A DNA stretch of 64,000 nucleotides from Acheta domesticus. Lineage: Eukaryota; Arthropoda; Insecta; Orthoptera; Gryllidae. The stretch is from contig JAHLJT010004567.1 in assembly GCA_031308135.1 (NCBI GenBank), positions 33,484,213 to 33,548,212 of the forward strand. Direction: 5' to 3'. Both the position numbers and the translations under genes were made by a program. Position 1 is the stretch's first letter. Each line of letters starts with the position of its first letter. This document shows positions 35,761 through 46,800 of this stretch, piece after piece. A model generated the notes under the pieces. The model made no database searches, was not told the origin of the DNA, and saw nothing but the letters and a program-made list of their open reading frames with translations.

Positions 35761-36940
35761 GTGACAAGAAAGAAACGAAGATGAAATAGAAATGCTGCTC
35801 TTAAAAAAATTGTGGCAGTTGGGATACACAATTTTGTAGAGACGTATTTTTCCCAGAAGTTATTTGCTTCCAAAGCGCAATATGCATGTTGAAAAACACA
35901 ACTAGTACGCGTATAAGCGCGCACGGACTGTTGACCTTAATAAAACGTTGAGATATGAAAGTGAAGGAATATTATCGATAATTATTTATTGATTTAACAA
36001 TTACTCACAATATATAAATATTTTAATATATTATTGCACTGACAAAGCTTTGTTCTTACGAATTAAAGGGGAAAATTCCAGTCTCATTAATTAAAAAAAA
36101 AATTGTATTCTCTGTGGAAAACAATGTTTTCGGTCAAGCTCCAAAAGAATACGAGAATTTTCGAAACTTTGAAAATCAGTTACAAAAAAACCGCAATATT
36201 TGCAATCCCTATATTTCATAAGATAAAGCGAAATATATTTATTTTTCGTGTAAAATACATGAGGATCATGCGATACATGGACTTTTAAAGAAAGAACAAT
36301 ATTTTAAAGAATTTTGGGATGGTTGAAAATGTGAGTAATAAGACTTCGTAAACAGTATGTAAATTGTATGCTATTATATGCGTTTAGATGTAGTAAGGAA
36401 ACCTCTACTTATTCAAAAGCTATACCAAGACTGCGTAAGAAAAAATCGTCTTATTTTAAAGTCCTTCTGAAACCCGAAATGAAAAGAGATCATGATAATG
36501 ACTCAGCTTCCCTTTCATTGCTTGGTCGTCGGAGATCGTACTGTTTTCTTTTCCCGGCAACTCGAAAAAGGCCAGAGCGAGCAAACAAACCTACACACTA
36601 CAGGAAGAGAACGGTATATTTTTCAATGAATGATCAATTATGGTTTTCTGAATGAATGGTGATGGTGATTTTTACTGAATAATGAATGATTCGATGAAAA
36701 GATTCTTCAAATAAAACAATTATTTAAATTGTACCAATAAACCACTAACGTGAAAATAGATATAAATATGCACAAATATATTTTAATTAAAAAACGCGTA
36801 AGAGATAGTATCTGCCAGACAAGCATCGAAAGTTGTTTCCTTTCTCTTGAAATGGAAGTCAGCTGTCCCACGATGGACCGCTTACGAGTAAACCGGGAAG
36901 TTCATAAGTGACTTGTAGACGGGAAGGGCCAGGAATACTA
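35761..36940. other. AT-rich, nothing recognised
   Basis: A 95-codon open frame at 36368-36655 shows no motif. No RNA gene or transposon end was seen. Confidence 0.5.
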
Positions 36941-36944
36941 AAGA

Positions 36945-37905
36945 CGCGGTGATGGCGGAAGCATCGGCGCACACGGTCTGTGGCGGGTGGGGGGGGAGGG
37001 CAAGGGGCGGGTCCTCCGACATTCCGCAAGGAGCGCTCGGGAGCCCCCGCACCACGAGATGTTATCGACAGTCTTTTTGCCATTCTTCGCGTCTCCTCAG
37101 CGCGGTATTTCCGATATCCGCCTCGTCCCCCTACTCATCCCACCCCCACTTCCACCCCCGCAAGGGTGGGCGTTGGCCTTGTTCCTGGAGGGTGGTGAGT
37201 GACGACGGCGGACGGGGGCGGGGGTTGGCAACGTGGCGGGTGGGGAGGGTGGAATGGGTACGAGGAGTAGGGAGGGCTGCGGGACAATTCTGGAGAAGGG
37301 GAAGCGTGGGTGTTGACCGGGGTGGGAAGAGTAGCGGGGTGAGGGTGGTATGAGTGTGAAGGGCGGCGGGGCTGGGGGCGGTGTGGGCGGAGGGGCGGCA
37401 TACGTGGCGGAGCGGGTGTCGAGTACGGCGGTGGGGGCAGCAAAGGCGACATAGTGGAGATGGAGGTGAAAGTGGTCTGGATATGAACGATGGCAGGGCT
37501 GCGAGTCCGTGCGGGCAGAGGGGCAGCGTGGAAACTGGCTGGGGATGCGAGTATGGCGGCGGTGGCAGCAGGAGCGGCGGGGTGATGGTGGAGGTGAGGA
37601 TGTGAAGAGCGGCGAGGCTGGGGAGCGGTGCGGGTGGAGGGGAGGCGTAGGCGGTGGCGGGGGTGGCTAGTATGGCAACAGGGAAGCAAGGGTGGCGGGG
37701 TGATGGGATGGGCGAGGATGGAGGGAGTACTAGGGACGGCGAAGCTGCGGGATAAGGCCAACGGAGGGGCGGCGTTGGCGGGGGTTGGGGGCGGTGGGAG
37801 CAGCAAGGCGGTTCCACCGGCAGAAGCAACGGGCTGGGGGTGCTCGGCGATAGCAGCGAGGGTGGCCTGGGCGGTGGGGATGGTTCGGGCGGCGGCTGCG
37901 TGATA
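36945..37905. repeat. G-rich degenerate simple-sequence block
   Basis: The plus strand is rich in GGTGG, GGCGG and GGGGTG words with a loose 60-130-bp internal similarity. The 354-codon minus-strand frame over it (about 37131-38195) is Pro/Ser/His-rich and follows the base composition. It is not called as a gene. Confidence 0.75.
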
Positions 37906-40170
37906 AAATGAGTCGCAATTTTCGAGGAATTCGCTTCCGTCGTAATTGAGCGCTCCTTCGGATTATCGAGTTGTCGGCGGTTCTCGAATTCTCCCTCTCG
38001 AGTCGAACGCGCCGCGCCGCGCCCCGCGCGGAACGAGCCGCTCTCGTTTGCGCCGGAAAACAGTCGAGGGCTCGCGGGCGAATACTTGATCGCTCGCGCG
38101 CAATTTGGGCCGGAAATTGCGCTAGGCGGCGCCGGCGGCGGCTCGTAATCTGAGGGGGTGGGGGAGGGGGGAAGGGGCTCTGGCGTTGTCAACACATCGT
38201 TTACGCCCGCGGGAAAACGCTTGACTCCGCAAAGAAAATGTTCTCGAACTACAAATAATACATATTTTTACCGCCTAGCTGGCGAACGTTGATGTCACGG
38301 TAATCGTGAAAGGGAGGGAGATTCCGTAGTATACAAATCCCATGGTTGGGTATGGAAAACGTGATATAAATGTTTTCCTTGGTGTGTGTGTGTGTACTGA
38401 TGTTTCAGTACAATGAAGCTTTGCGAATCAATACTTACTCTACAACAATAATTAATACTTAGTCATATAAACGAATAAAATAGTTACAGATATGCCAGAC
38501 CTCATGGAGGACGTATCATCCTGATCTGAGCAAGTGAAACCCCATAAGTTTGTAACATCAAAGTTACCGTATCTTTATGATACTGATGTTTAATGTTCGA
38601 TCATTAAAAGAATTAATACAACATAGAAGTTCTTGAGTTTTCGTTTTAAGTTAAGACAAAAAAAAGCACTTCAACGTGTAAGTAGCAGTAGTCGTTTGTT
38701 ATTAAGAACTCACTTGTATCTTACTCTTTCGCTAAGACATCATCGTCAGTTTAAAGATATTTGAAAACTGAAAGATGTATTCAATTTTTAACAAACCGCG
38801 CAAATATTTAATTTATAATTTTTGTTATTTGGTGATAAAGGAACGTTGTTAACTCAATTAGACATGTTTTACTATCGGAGCACATTTTAATGTAAATGAG
38901 TTGTTAGGAAGGCATCATATATCCTGATTCCAATGAATTCTTTTCCTCTCGATAAAGTTCACAAAATGCCAGTCGAAATACAATTGACATGTTGAGGAAG
39001 TGCAGTTTCTTCCACACTTCAAATACGATAACTATTGCGGAGCATCAAACTCTTATGTGCATTTTATTTTTACTCCTACTTTATATTCAAATGGGAAATA
39101 TCTAGTCCCTGAAGTTAGTGCGAACACTTCATTGAATTTGCATGCTACCTCGGGGCGACTCATAAACATGTTTACCCAATCCAGCGATTAACTGTTTAGT
39201 CAGGTAGTATCGAGTCATCCACCTGCTTCTGCAAACACGCCCAGGGCTTATCTCCCTTACGTAAACTGTAATGGCTGATGAAATTTGTAAACGTGTTGTT
39301 CCATTTGAGAGCTTAAAGATAAGGTAATTTAGGAAAATGCGTACAGTATACCATCAGTTTACAGGATTAGAAATAGTTACATAAAATAAAAATATTTTTT
39401 TCAAAAGTGTTAAAAATGCTGTGTCCACTCCAAACATTTTTGGTTTACCTCCAAAATATATCGTTGTAGTACAATTAATTTTTCTACCCTTTTTGCATAG
39501 AAACGACGGTGCACGCTCTTAATTAATTTTAGATATTTGCATTGTAATGTAAATAATAACACGTAACTACGGAAAGCATATGAAAACTAAATATTATTTT
39601 ACTAACCTTGTTGATTGTTCACTCGTGTATCATTAATCATACTAATGTTTATTAATTTTTCATTGAAAATGTTAATACTACTGAGCGAGTCATTTCGGCG
39701 GGAAAAATTGCACATGAATACGATCTACACTAGACGGTAAAGTTCATTTAATTTTCCTTCGGAACGCTTTGTTACTGATCTGCATTTTGTCGACAAACAG
39801 TTTCATAACATTCTGAATCTTGTGCTTACGATGAGTCAATCAAGAAAGCATAATGAAAAGTTTCACCAGAGAGAAAAAAAAACTCTATATTAAGATCCCA
39901 AGGATAAAACACGCAATCTGTTAATGGGTGAAATTGGAACGTGAATAAGGATAGCGTCTTCGAATAGGGCTGCGACAAAGTTTTGCGAATGTTTTCTCTC
40001 AAGTTCATGAACTGCAGGACTACCTTCCGGGAACAGAAATGACCACCCGGAGCTAACAACGATGCTTTGTTTTTCGCAAACAAACCTTTTTTTATTACAA
40101 GACGTAATTGTGCTGCATCGAAACTTGAAAATCACGCGAAACATTTCCTGCTGTGCTTTTGATGGTCTAA
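37906..40170. other. GC-rich shoulder then AT-rich, nothing recognised
   Basis: CpG-rich to about 38220, including repeated CGCGCCGCGCC words, then AT-rich. There is a short GT run near 38381-38395. No exon was supported. Confidence 0.5.
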
Positions 40171-40174
40171 CGGT

Positions 40175-40982
40175 AATTGATTGATTGATTAGTGATTCCG
40201 TGTGCGTCGACTTCCAAGGTCATTTGTCTCGAAAATTTAGTGCATGTTTTTATCGGGGGAGGTGGCGGTGATCTTCCCCCGTTGACTGCGAGATCCGGCG
40301 CCGACGAACGTTGGCTTCAGAGGTTTTTCCCTAATCAGGTAGCTCCCACCAGTGTGACACCGCCCTAGCCGGGACAAGCTCTAAGTTCCCGACTTGTCTC
40401 CTGGCGTGTGTGTTAGCGTAGTGCTCGTGAGTGTGTGTGTGTGTGTGTGTGTAAGTAAAGGGGAAGAAATATTTAATACGCCTGTAACAAGTAATGTACT
40501 TCAGCTTCCGGGTCAATGACCCCCATCAAAAATGTTATACAACATTTTTCAAATATCTTTATTTTTCTAAAATAATTATTTCTAAATTCATTTTTTCAGG
40601 TTTTTTTTTTCGTTTTTTTAAAATAAAATTCTGGCCCTCAAGAAAATGTGCGCAGATAAATTTCTTTCCCCACACGTCATATACAGTTTTTACTGTTTTT
40701 TTGACAAATAAATAAATAAGACAAGAAAGTGGAAGGACAGATTGTGCGGGGTCCGTTGTCTGGACTGCTCGGGCATTCGCTCGATGATGATCGGAGAAAC
40801 CAAGGAAAACTACCGATCAGAGCAGCCGGCCGCTAGAATCCTCCTCCAGACATCGACTGAATTCGACCTAGCTCACAAGCTAGTGGCGAAAATTCTGCCA
40901 CTGTCAGGACTGGAACATTAGGACTTCCCGATCACAGGCACTGCAGTGACGTCAATTGATGCCGTGAACCACCTTTGGCCGT
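40175..40982 (-). mobile_element. Full-length SINE, split by a retroposon
   Basis: The minus strand runs from the tRNA-like head (CACTGCAGTGACGTCAATTG region, about 40939-40980) to the tail ATTGATTGATTGATTAGTG at 40176-40194. Near the tail is the paired motif GGGGGAGGTGGCGGTGATC / TTCCCCC. Without the 253-bp insertion at 40470-40722 plus one duplicated 6-mer, the SINE is about 550 bp. This copy defines the complete family structure in the window. Confidence 0.88.
40470..40722 (+). mobile_element. Short retroposon with (AAAT)n tail
   Basis: A 253-bp insertion in the SINE body, flanked by AAGAAA (40464-40469 and 40723-40728). It ends in AAATAAATAAATAAG, an A-rich retroposon tail. Removing it restores GGGGAAGAAAGTGGAAGGAC, which aligns with the same place in other SINE copies. 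The interior contains TTTTTCGTTTTTT tracts and has no open frame of note. The lineage is unknown. Confidence 0.7.
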
Positions 40983-41836
40983 TCATCTACCGGGAAATCA
41001 ATTATTAATTAATAATATTCAGAAGAACAATACTATACTGATTTTTAATACCGGAATAAACTTGCCCGTTTAGCAGTATGCCTAGCTTAGATATAATTTC
41101 TTTTATAATGTTAGCAACGTTTATAGATGTTATTCTCAAATTTTACTTTTAACTATTTACTTTTGAGAGTTACAAAAGGTCTGTAGGTAAATAGTTGTTT
41201 TAGGGGATATAAACAATTGGTGTTCACCATTGCCTTTTTTTAGGAAGATTTTGATTACGCCAGCAGTTGGCTACAAGAAAGGCTAACGAATTTCTGAACG
41301 GGCGTTTGAATACTTTATGGAATGAACGCCTGAATGGATATTTCGTGTTTCCGCGTTTGTCAACTTCATTAATATATCACCTTGGCAGTACTTGCAGTTA
41401 ATTTTAGAATACGTCATTTAAAATTCGTCATCTTATGGAAGTGCGATATCACTGCCAGCATTTTACGTTAAGTCGTAGGAAATAAGCATGCATATGTCAG
41501 CATTTCTGTTGTAATCTAAGCGTGAATATTTAAAAGAAGCAAGGAAAATTAAAGTGGGAGCAGGAAACGTATTTAAAAGATTTATCCCATAAAGTATTCC
41601 TCTTATCTGCTCTAGTCATCAGAATAGTGACATTTCAATATTTATAAAATTAGTTATAACTTATTATTACAAAAAGAATGCTTTTTTACATAAATTATAA
41701 CTTACAGTGTTCACAAACAACAAAAAAAGATAAACTAATTAAGCATTTGATAGGGTCACTACCTCAAAAAATCCTTCAAACAGATATTATTTTAAATCGA
41801 AATTCTTTTATAAGGATCTCACATAGATTTAATCTA
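40983..41836. other. AT-rich, nothing recognised
   Basis: No exon, RNA gene or element end was seen before the inverted repeat at 41837. Confidence 0.5.
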
Positions 41837-42105
41837 AAACTTCAAAAGATCCAACAGGATGATTTCGGACAGTCAAATTTATTACATTAAAAACGTATTG
41901 TGACGTTTCGAAGGCTGATGCACCTTCATCTTCAGGCCAATACACATATATTCGAATAACTAAAATTATAAAAAAGTACACATTAGTACTTAATTAATAG
42001 TAAAATTGGATAACAAAGAGGAAATCAACCTGTGCCACAATAAGTTTTTAATGTAATAAATTTGACTGTCCGAAATCTTTTTGTTGGATCTTTTTGAAGT
42101 TTTAC
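41837..42105. mobile_element. Penelope-like terminal structure (inverted repeats)
   Basis: Arms 41837-41900 and 42040-42105 are inverted copies of about 65 bp (shared TCGGACAGTCAAATTTATTA). Inside, the minus strand carries CTGAAGATGAAGG, a loop, then CCTTCGAAACGTC (41902-41937). This resembles the hammerhead-ribozyme-derived motif found in the terminal repeats of Penelope-like retroelements. Here the core has an extra U and stem I does not pair, so it looks inactive. Inverted partial terminal repeats are known from Penelope-like elements. No reverse transcriptase is present. Confidence 0.5.
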
Positions 42106-42261
42106 ATATTATTTTAATGCAGAATTAAATTTATAGCTTGGAAAGTTGAATTTTTTATGGGCGGAATTGAGCTGATTAACTGCCATGTAACTGCGGATGT
42201 TTGTACGAAGTATCTGGCAACCCTGGCCGCACGTGAGATGCGGCACCGATTTACACGAAGG

Positions 42262-42530
42262 CTTGCAAGGAGTTTCCCTTTCAGGTATTTGTCCCAGTGG
42301 GACACCGCCCCAATCGGGACAAACTAATCTCGCGAATAATCTCTCGACACGAGAAGCTGTGTAGTGCATGTAAGTATAAGTGCGTGTTTGTGAGAGAAAA
42401 GGTGGGAACAAGAATGAGGAAGGAAAGACCGCGCACAATCCGTGGCCCTGTGGTTACGGTTCTGTTCCTACATTTGCGTGGTGTTGATCGAAAAAAAAAA
42501 CACGCAAAACTATCGATAGGAACAGCTAGT
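42262..42530 (-). mobile_element. SINE (main family), partial
   Basis: In reverse orientation: CCCAGTGGGACACCGCCCC, GTGTAGTGCATGTAAGTA, CCGCGCACAATCCGTGGCCC and a diverged CGATAGGAACAG end. The tRNA-like head is missing; the copy stops just before the foldback at 42543. Confidence 0.78.
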
Positions 42531-42542
42531 TATACTTGGGTT

Positions 42543-42752
42543 TTCATTTCTTGACACGTGGGGGCGAGCCTTCACGATGGAATATCTCACGGTATGTTAC
42601 GTCTTTCTCAGTTGTGCCGCTAGGAGTCGCATGATCGCCAGCACTACTCGATATTGTCTCGATCATTCAACTCCTAGCGGCACAAACGAGAACGATGCGA
42701 AAAATCGTGAGATATTTTATCTTGAAGACAAGCCCCCCAGAGCCAAGAAATA
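42543..42752. mobile_element. Foldback MITE, about 100-bp arms
   Basis: Nearly the whole 210 bp is one imperfect hairpin: TCATTTCTTG at the left end pairs with CCAAGAAATA at the right, AATATCTCACG (42581-42591) pairs with CGTGAGATATT, and the inner TGTGCCGCTAGGAGT pairs with ACTCCTAGCGGCACA. The loop is about 40 bp (42618-42663). No target-site duplication could be fixed. It is non-coding. Confidence 0.82.
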
Positions 42753-42754
42753 AA

Positions 42755-43255
42755 AAAAAAAACAAGTATAGAACTCTTCTGTAGAGCTGTAGAGTGGTTG
42801 TACATGACCGAACTGTGTAGCTAGTGTCGCAATGACTCATCTTCAAACTCTAGGGCTACACTCCACGCGGACAACGGTGGCGTAGAGGCAAAAGTATTGC
42901 CACTGACAATAGCAACCGCATCGGTTGTTATCTAGATATTTACATTAGTTATTTCCACTGCGTGCAGAAATTGAAAGAAAACAATGTTGCCATATGAGAA
43001 ATGTCTGTGGTTTTATTAGATACTCAGGAATTTGGAGAAGTCCAAAAGTTACGAGACAGCTTCTATCCTGACTGAAAAATTGAAATATTCCATTGTGTTA
43101 TTCCAACTACTCTCATATTTCGCGTAACTGCTGAATACTACGTGCGTCATCATTTCATACAGCTGAACTTATGTGATAGCAAGGCGTTAAGGAAGAGGCC
43201 GCGCGCTATTAAATATTCGCTACTCACGTTTTGCTTATACGTATTTTTTGAATTT
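42755..43255. other. No gene seen
   Basis: A small imperfect inverted pair (GTAGAGCTGTAGAGTGG near 42782 and CTCTAGGGCTACACTCCAC near 42857) and AT-rich sequence. Nothing coding. Confidence 0.45.
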
Positions 43256-43257
43256 AA

Positions 43258-43443
43258 ATGAAACAGCTTCTACGGTATGGTCATGCCCAAAGGATGGTAG
43301 AAACACGGCTTCCACTGAGACTATTAAATTGGATGCCTATTGGTAGAAGAAACAGAGGTAGACCGAAAACAACATGGATACAAGGAATATTCAAGACAAT
43401 GAAGAATAAAAAATTAATCTCAGAAGATTGTAAAATAAAATGA
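43258..43443 (+). pseudogene. LINE reverse-transcriptase C-terminal fragment
   Basis: The 61-residue frame has the pattern seen at the C terminus of many insect non-LTR retrotransposon ORF2 proteins, after the reverse-transcriptase domain. It contains YGHAQRMVETRLPLRLLNW, then GRRNRGRPKTTWIQGI, then a short MKNKKL-type tail. The RYGH, RMxxxRLP and GRRxxGRPxxxW motifs are the basis of the call. A stop codon (TAA at 43255-43257) lies directly upstream in the same frame and nothing earlier resembles LINE sequence, so this is a 5'-truncated copy left by incomplete reverse transcription. The frame ends at TGA (43441-43443), followed by an AT-rich tail with an AATAAA near 43534. RTE-, L2- or Jockey-type assignment cannot be settled. 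It cannot act on its own. Confidence 0.8.
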
Positions 43444-43635
43444 AAAAATGAATTAAAATAACATAATTTTAGAAAATATAAAATATGTATAATGGTTACA
43501 GAAAAATATATTTAATGCATTGTAAACCTATTGAATAAATAGAATTTTTTGAATTTGTTGGCATGTACAGAACTGCTTTGCAATAAAACTGCAATAATCA
43601 TGAAGATCATTTTTATTTGTTTCTATCTGGGTGTC

Positions 43636-43707
43636 TGTCTCTCTCTCTCCCTCTCTCTCTTCCTCTCTCTGTATCCCACTCTCTCTATCCCTCTTTCTCT
43701 CTCTCTA
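43636..43707. repeat. Imperfect (CT)n microsatellite
   Basis: Interrupted CTCTCTC runs with CC and GTATCC breaks. Confidence 0.95.
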
Positions 43708-43714
43708 GCATTTT

Positions 43715-46000
43715 TACTTCTGCATTATACAACTATTTACTATTTCCTTGTTGAGGTCTGGAGGTTGCTAATATTGCTTTGATGTTGCCCTTGATTTTAA
43801 CAACGTCCTGTACACCCTTCGGCGCGGTCGGCCGTTTCCGCTGGCGGCATCGCCGGCCTCGCTGCGCGCTTTCCGATCGCCAACGGAGGAAGTGGTGAGA
43901 GAAAGGGGGGGGGACCGGATATTCGCGTGTGAGCCCCGCGGCCCCGCCCAGCACACGTTCTGTGCTTCAATTTCCCAGATTTCTATTTCAGACAATGTCA
44001 TGCCGAGATTCAATTACCGGGAGATAGGCTCTCCTGCAGAGCGCTAGATGCAGTCGTCTGCTGGGTTTAACGCTAGAGCCGCGAGCGAAACGGCAAATAT
44101 GTGATGTCTTGGTTGTTCGTGGAATACGAATGCAGTCGTTGTGCCTCGGTCTGTTTTCCTTTTTTTTTTCTTTTTGCGTGCGAGAAATCCGATTTTCCCT
44201 GTTCCAGTACTTTCGAAATCCCAGAGGCGAAAGATGTCTTTTAATTTAGATGCAAGTTGGAAACGTATCCTCCCGTGATTCAATTCCATGTCTTCTTTAA
44301 GATGAAGTTTCGTTTCGCCAACGTAAAACCCGAGTGTACTTGTTTCGTGTAATATTTTTCTAACGTAAAAGGGTTGGAAAAACAGCAGTAGCAGTGCGAG
44401 CAGCAATGTTTCTAGTCCACGATGCTGCGTTATATACATGCAAATATTCTCATCCATCACTCCAACGCGCTGGAGTCCGGAGCTCCGCCGGAGGTATTTC
44501 GTAAGGTGCATGAAATATTCGTTACATTATCTTGACATGCCCACAATTTCGGTAGTTTCTCAAAAGGTCATTTTTCATGGCAGTTTTTTTTATCAGACCT
44601 TCAGAAATAATCGCGCTAGTTGAAATAAACTAATTTTGATTTTGTACTAGGTTTACACTTTTTAAAGTGAAAAGTTTTTCAACTCGTCCCTGTGGCCACG
44701 TCATTTAGTAAAATAGCTTATAACGAAGCAAATTTTACTATTTTCAGTTATATCTTGGCAACCGCACAACATGTGGACACTAGATTGATGTTGTTTTGCA
44801 GATGAAATTGTGATTACGCATTCGTTGTGATTAAGCATGTCACTATCGTTGTGATTAAGCAGATCACTAGAAACTATTTTATTGAACACATTCATTCGAC
44901 TGTAAATAGTACATTGTAACAATTGCTCTCGTTATGTATATATTCTATTGTGTATTTCATAACAACAGTTTGTCTATAAATATTCTTCGCGCGAGTCCTG
45001 TAATTCTAATAAGATCCACGCAAGAGAGATATCGTTGGAAAGGCCTGACTCTTCCATAGTATATACAATTTACACAGTGAGACAAATGTTCATCACGAGT
45101 ATTAATGCTTAAATGTAAGATTTTGGGCTAGCTTAAGGTTACTCGGCTGTGTTAATCCAACGTTTATTACTTAGTGTTCAGAAATGTTTGGAGAAGACAC
45201 GGAGAGCAAGACAAATCGTTGCCACAACTCACCCATCTATTTCCCGCAAAACTTATTTCATTGAAGTGCGAAGGGGATCGATTACGAAATTATATTTATG
45301 TAGAATTTATCAATAATTTAAAATACAAATTACACTTCAGTAATATATAGTTTTTCAAAAAATATTTGATGTTAAAGTAAGAAACTATAATATAAACCAT
45401 TGATTCTTAATACAAAGTGTATTCTTGTTAATTAAGGAAGTTAAAGATATTTCTCGTTTATAAACCTCACAAAAAATATAAAATTCCTAGGACAGTAAGT
45501 GTACTCTTTTTTTCAAAAAAGGAGCAAAAAATAGTTTTGGCCTACATTTTAAAACCCAACCCACTCCCATCGGTAAAATTACTAATATGGAAGGATCGCT
45601 ACTGCACCCTTCCCTTTGTAAGACACTCACTAGCAATAAAGTAGTTTAGCATAAAGGTTTGTGATGCTTGAAAAACTGCAAATTGTTTCTAATTCTGAAC
45701 TCCGTTTTCCATAAGCACTCGAAAGGACATTCCACTTATTCCGGTGTGGCTGCGAGTATGGTAGTCTTCTCAAATTTCTGTTTAAAGTGTTTGAGCATTG
45801 CGTGAGTTCAGTCAGCATTTGTGTCAATTTCACGTCTTTAAAGAAACTTCTTAAAATAAAGGTAAAACTATATTTGATACGTTCTGGTGTAATATTTATG
45901 CAATCGCAATATACAATTAAACCATCTGCCTGTTCTTTTGAACATGGGGTCTCAGTGAAGGAGGCTCTAAGGCAATTTGGAGGAAGTGAGGGAGTTTTCT
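43715..46000. other. No gene confirmed; two unassigned open frames
   Basis: Contains a small GC-rich patch (43805-43960), a 155-codon minus-strand frame (44044-44511) and a roughly 125-codon minus-strand frame (45630-46003) that runs into the MITE. Neither shows a domain I recognise, and lengths like these are expected by chance in a window this size. A short direct repeat TTGTGATTA(A/C)GCA recurs three times at 44806-44860. Confidence 0.45.
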
Positions 46001-46003
46001 GCT

Positions 46004-46359
46004 GCACTGTCAGAAATTTCAGCGTTACTTTAATGAAATGTACATTAAAGTACTTATCATGAACATACATTAAATTTAATATACACATGTACATCAGGAT
46101 GCAAGAGTCATAGCTCTACGGTCATATCTGGTAGGAATGAATGAATTATCTTGATGGACTGGTGATTATGAATATACGATATGAATGATGACAGGCAGGT
46201 AAAACGGGAGAATATCTACATTAAATTTACACTGATTTCAACTTATGAATTAAATTTAATGTGCAAATATATTAAGCTCTTATTAATGTACAAGGTTACA
46301 ATAAGTTTCAAGAACATAACATTGCTCAACATTAAATGTAGTGACATTTCTGACAGTGC
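46004..46359. mobile_element. Small MITE with 14-bp terminal inverted repeats
   Basis: GCACTGTCAGAAAT at 46004-46017 and its exact inverse ATTTCTGACAGTGC at 46346-46359 enclose 328 bp of AT-rich sequence. A target-site duplication is not obvious, so the superfamily is open. There is no coding capacity. It lies 43 bp from the target-site duplication of the hammerhead element. Confidence 0.65.
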
Positions 46360-46416
46360 GCCTTTCCTCACCCTCCCTGGATATGCCGGAAAACTTCTAG
46401 CTTTATGATTAACTCG

Positions 46417-46786
46417 TAGAACATGCTTCACGGCTAGCTGCCGTTGAGTAGTGTTCTTGCACGGGGTAGTCGACGAGGTTCAAGTCGACGTCTGAAGAGT
46501 CGAACACAAGACGAAACTGTCTAGGAAAGTCGGTCTCCTGGCCTATATCCACTCGGTATAAGACCAGTGGATGTAGAAGAGGGTGCTACTTTCAACTGCT
46601 TTCATCTTTTCTCATTCGAGAAAAAGGGTATAGAGGCGTGGTGCCGCATCCACCTACCGCACAAGTGTGCGCGCAGGGTGAACCTAGCACGGAGGCACAA
46701 AGGATGAGCAGTTAGGGTAGTAAAAGCGTTTCGTCCTAGTTCAGGACTCATCAGACAGGCTTCTAGCCTGTGACGTTGTATGAACA
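46417..46786 (-). mobile_element. 370-bp retroelement carrying a hammerhead ribozyme
   Basis: Flanked by an exact 14-bp direct repeat TTATGATTAACTCG (46403-46416 and 46787-46800), a length typical of target-primed or endonuclease-mediated retroposition. In minus-strand orientation the element starts 15 bases upstream of a complete hammerhead ribozyme core (46726-46777) and ends with GAAGCATGTTCTA. The sequence GAACAT (plus strand) occurs at both ends (46419-46424 and 46782-46787), so the copy is slightly more than one unit of about 363 bp, as expected if the template was circular or tandem. There is no open frame of note, no poly-A tail and no tRNA-like box, so it is non-autonomous. Candidate relationships are a retrozyme-like element or a terminal repeat mobilised by a Penelope-like element. 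Confidence 0.8.
46726..46777 (-). ncRNA. Hammerhead ribozyme, type III arrangement
   Basis: All conserved core positions are present on the minus strand. The cleavage triplet is GUC (cut between 46772 and 46771). Stem I is ACAGGC/GCCUGU closed by the loop UAGAA (6 of 6 pairs). Then come CUGAUGA (46754-46748), stem II GUCC/GGAC with loop UGAACUA, and GAAA (46732-46729). Stem III is short: A-U, C-G, G-C, using ACG after the GAA and CGU before the cut, with only three pairs, so a dimer or tandem transcript may be needed for efficient cleavage. Self-cleavage in cis is the established role of this fold. Activity of this copy is predicted and not shown. Confidence 0.88.
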
Positions 46787-46800
46787 TTATGATTAACTCG

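Noticed and set aside
37131..38195. 354-codon Pro/Ser/His-rich minus-strand frame
   Set aside because: Composition-driven in a G-rich block; no conserved motif.
44044..44511. 155-codon minus-strand frame
   Set aside because: A few frames of this length are expected by chance in 64 kb; contains poly-Lys from a T-run and no domain.
45630..46094. 154-codon minus-strand frame
   Set aside because: Crosses the MITE boundary at 46004, so it is unlikely to be one coding unit; no motif.
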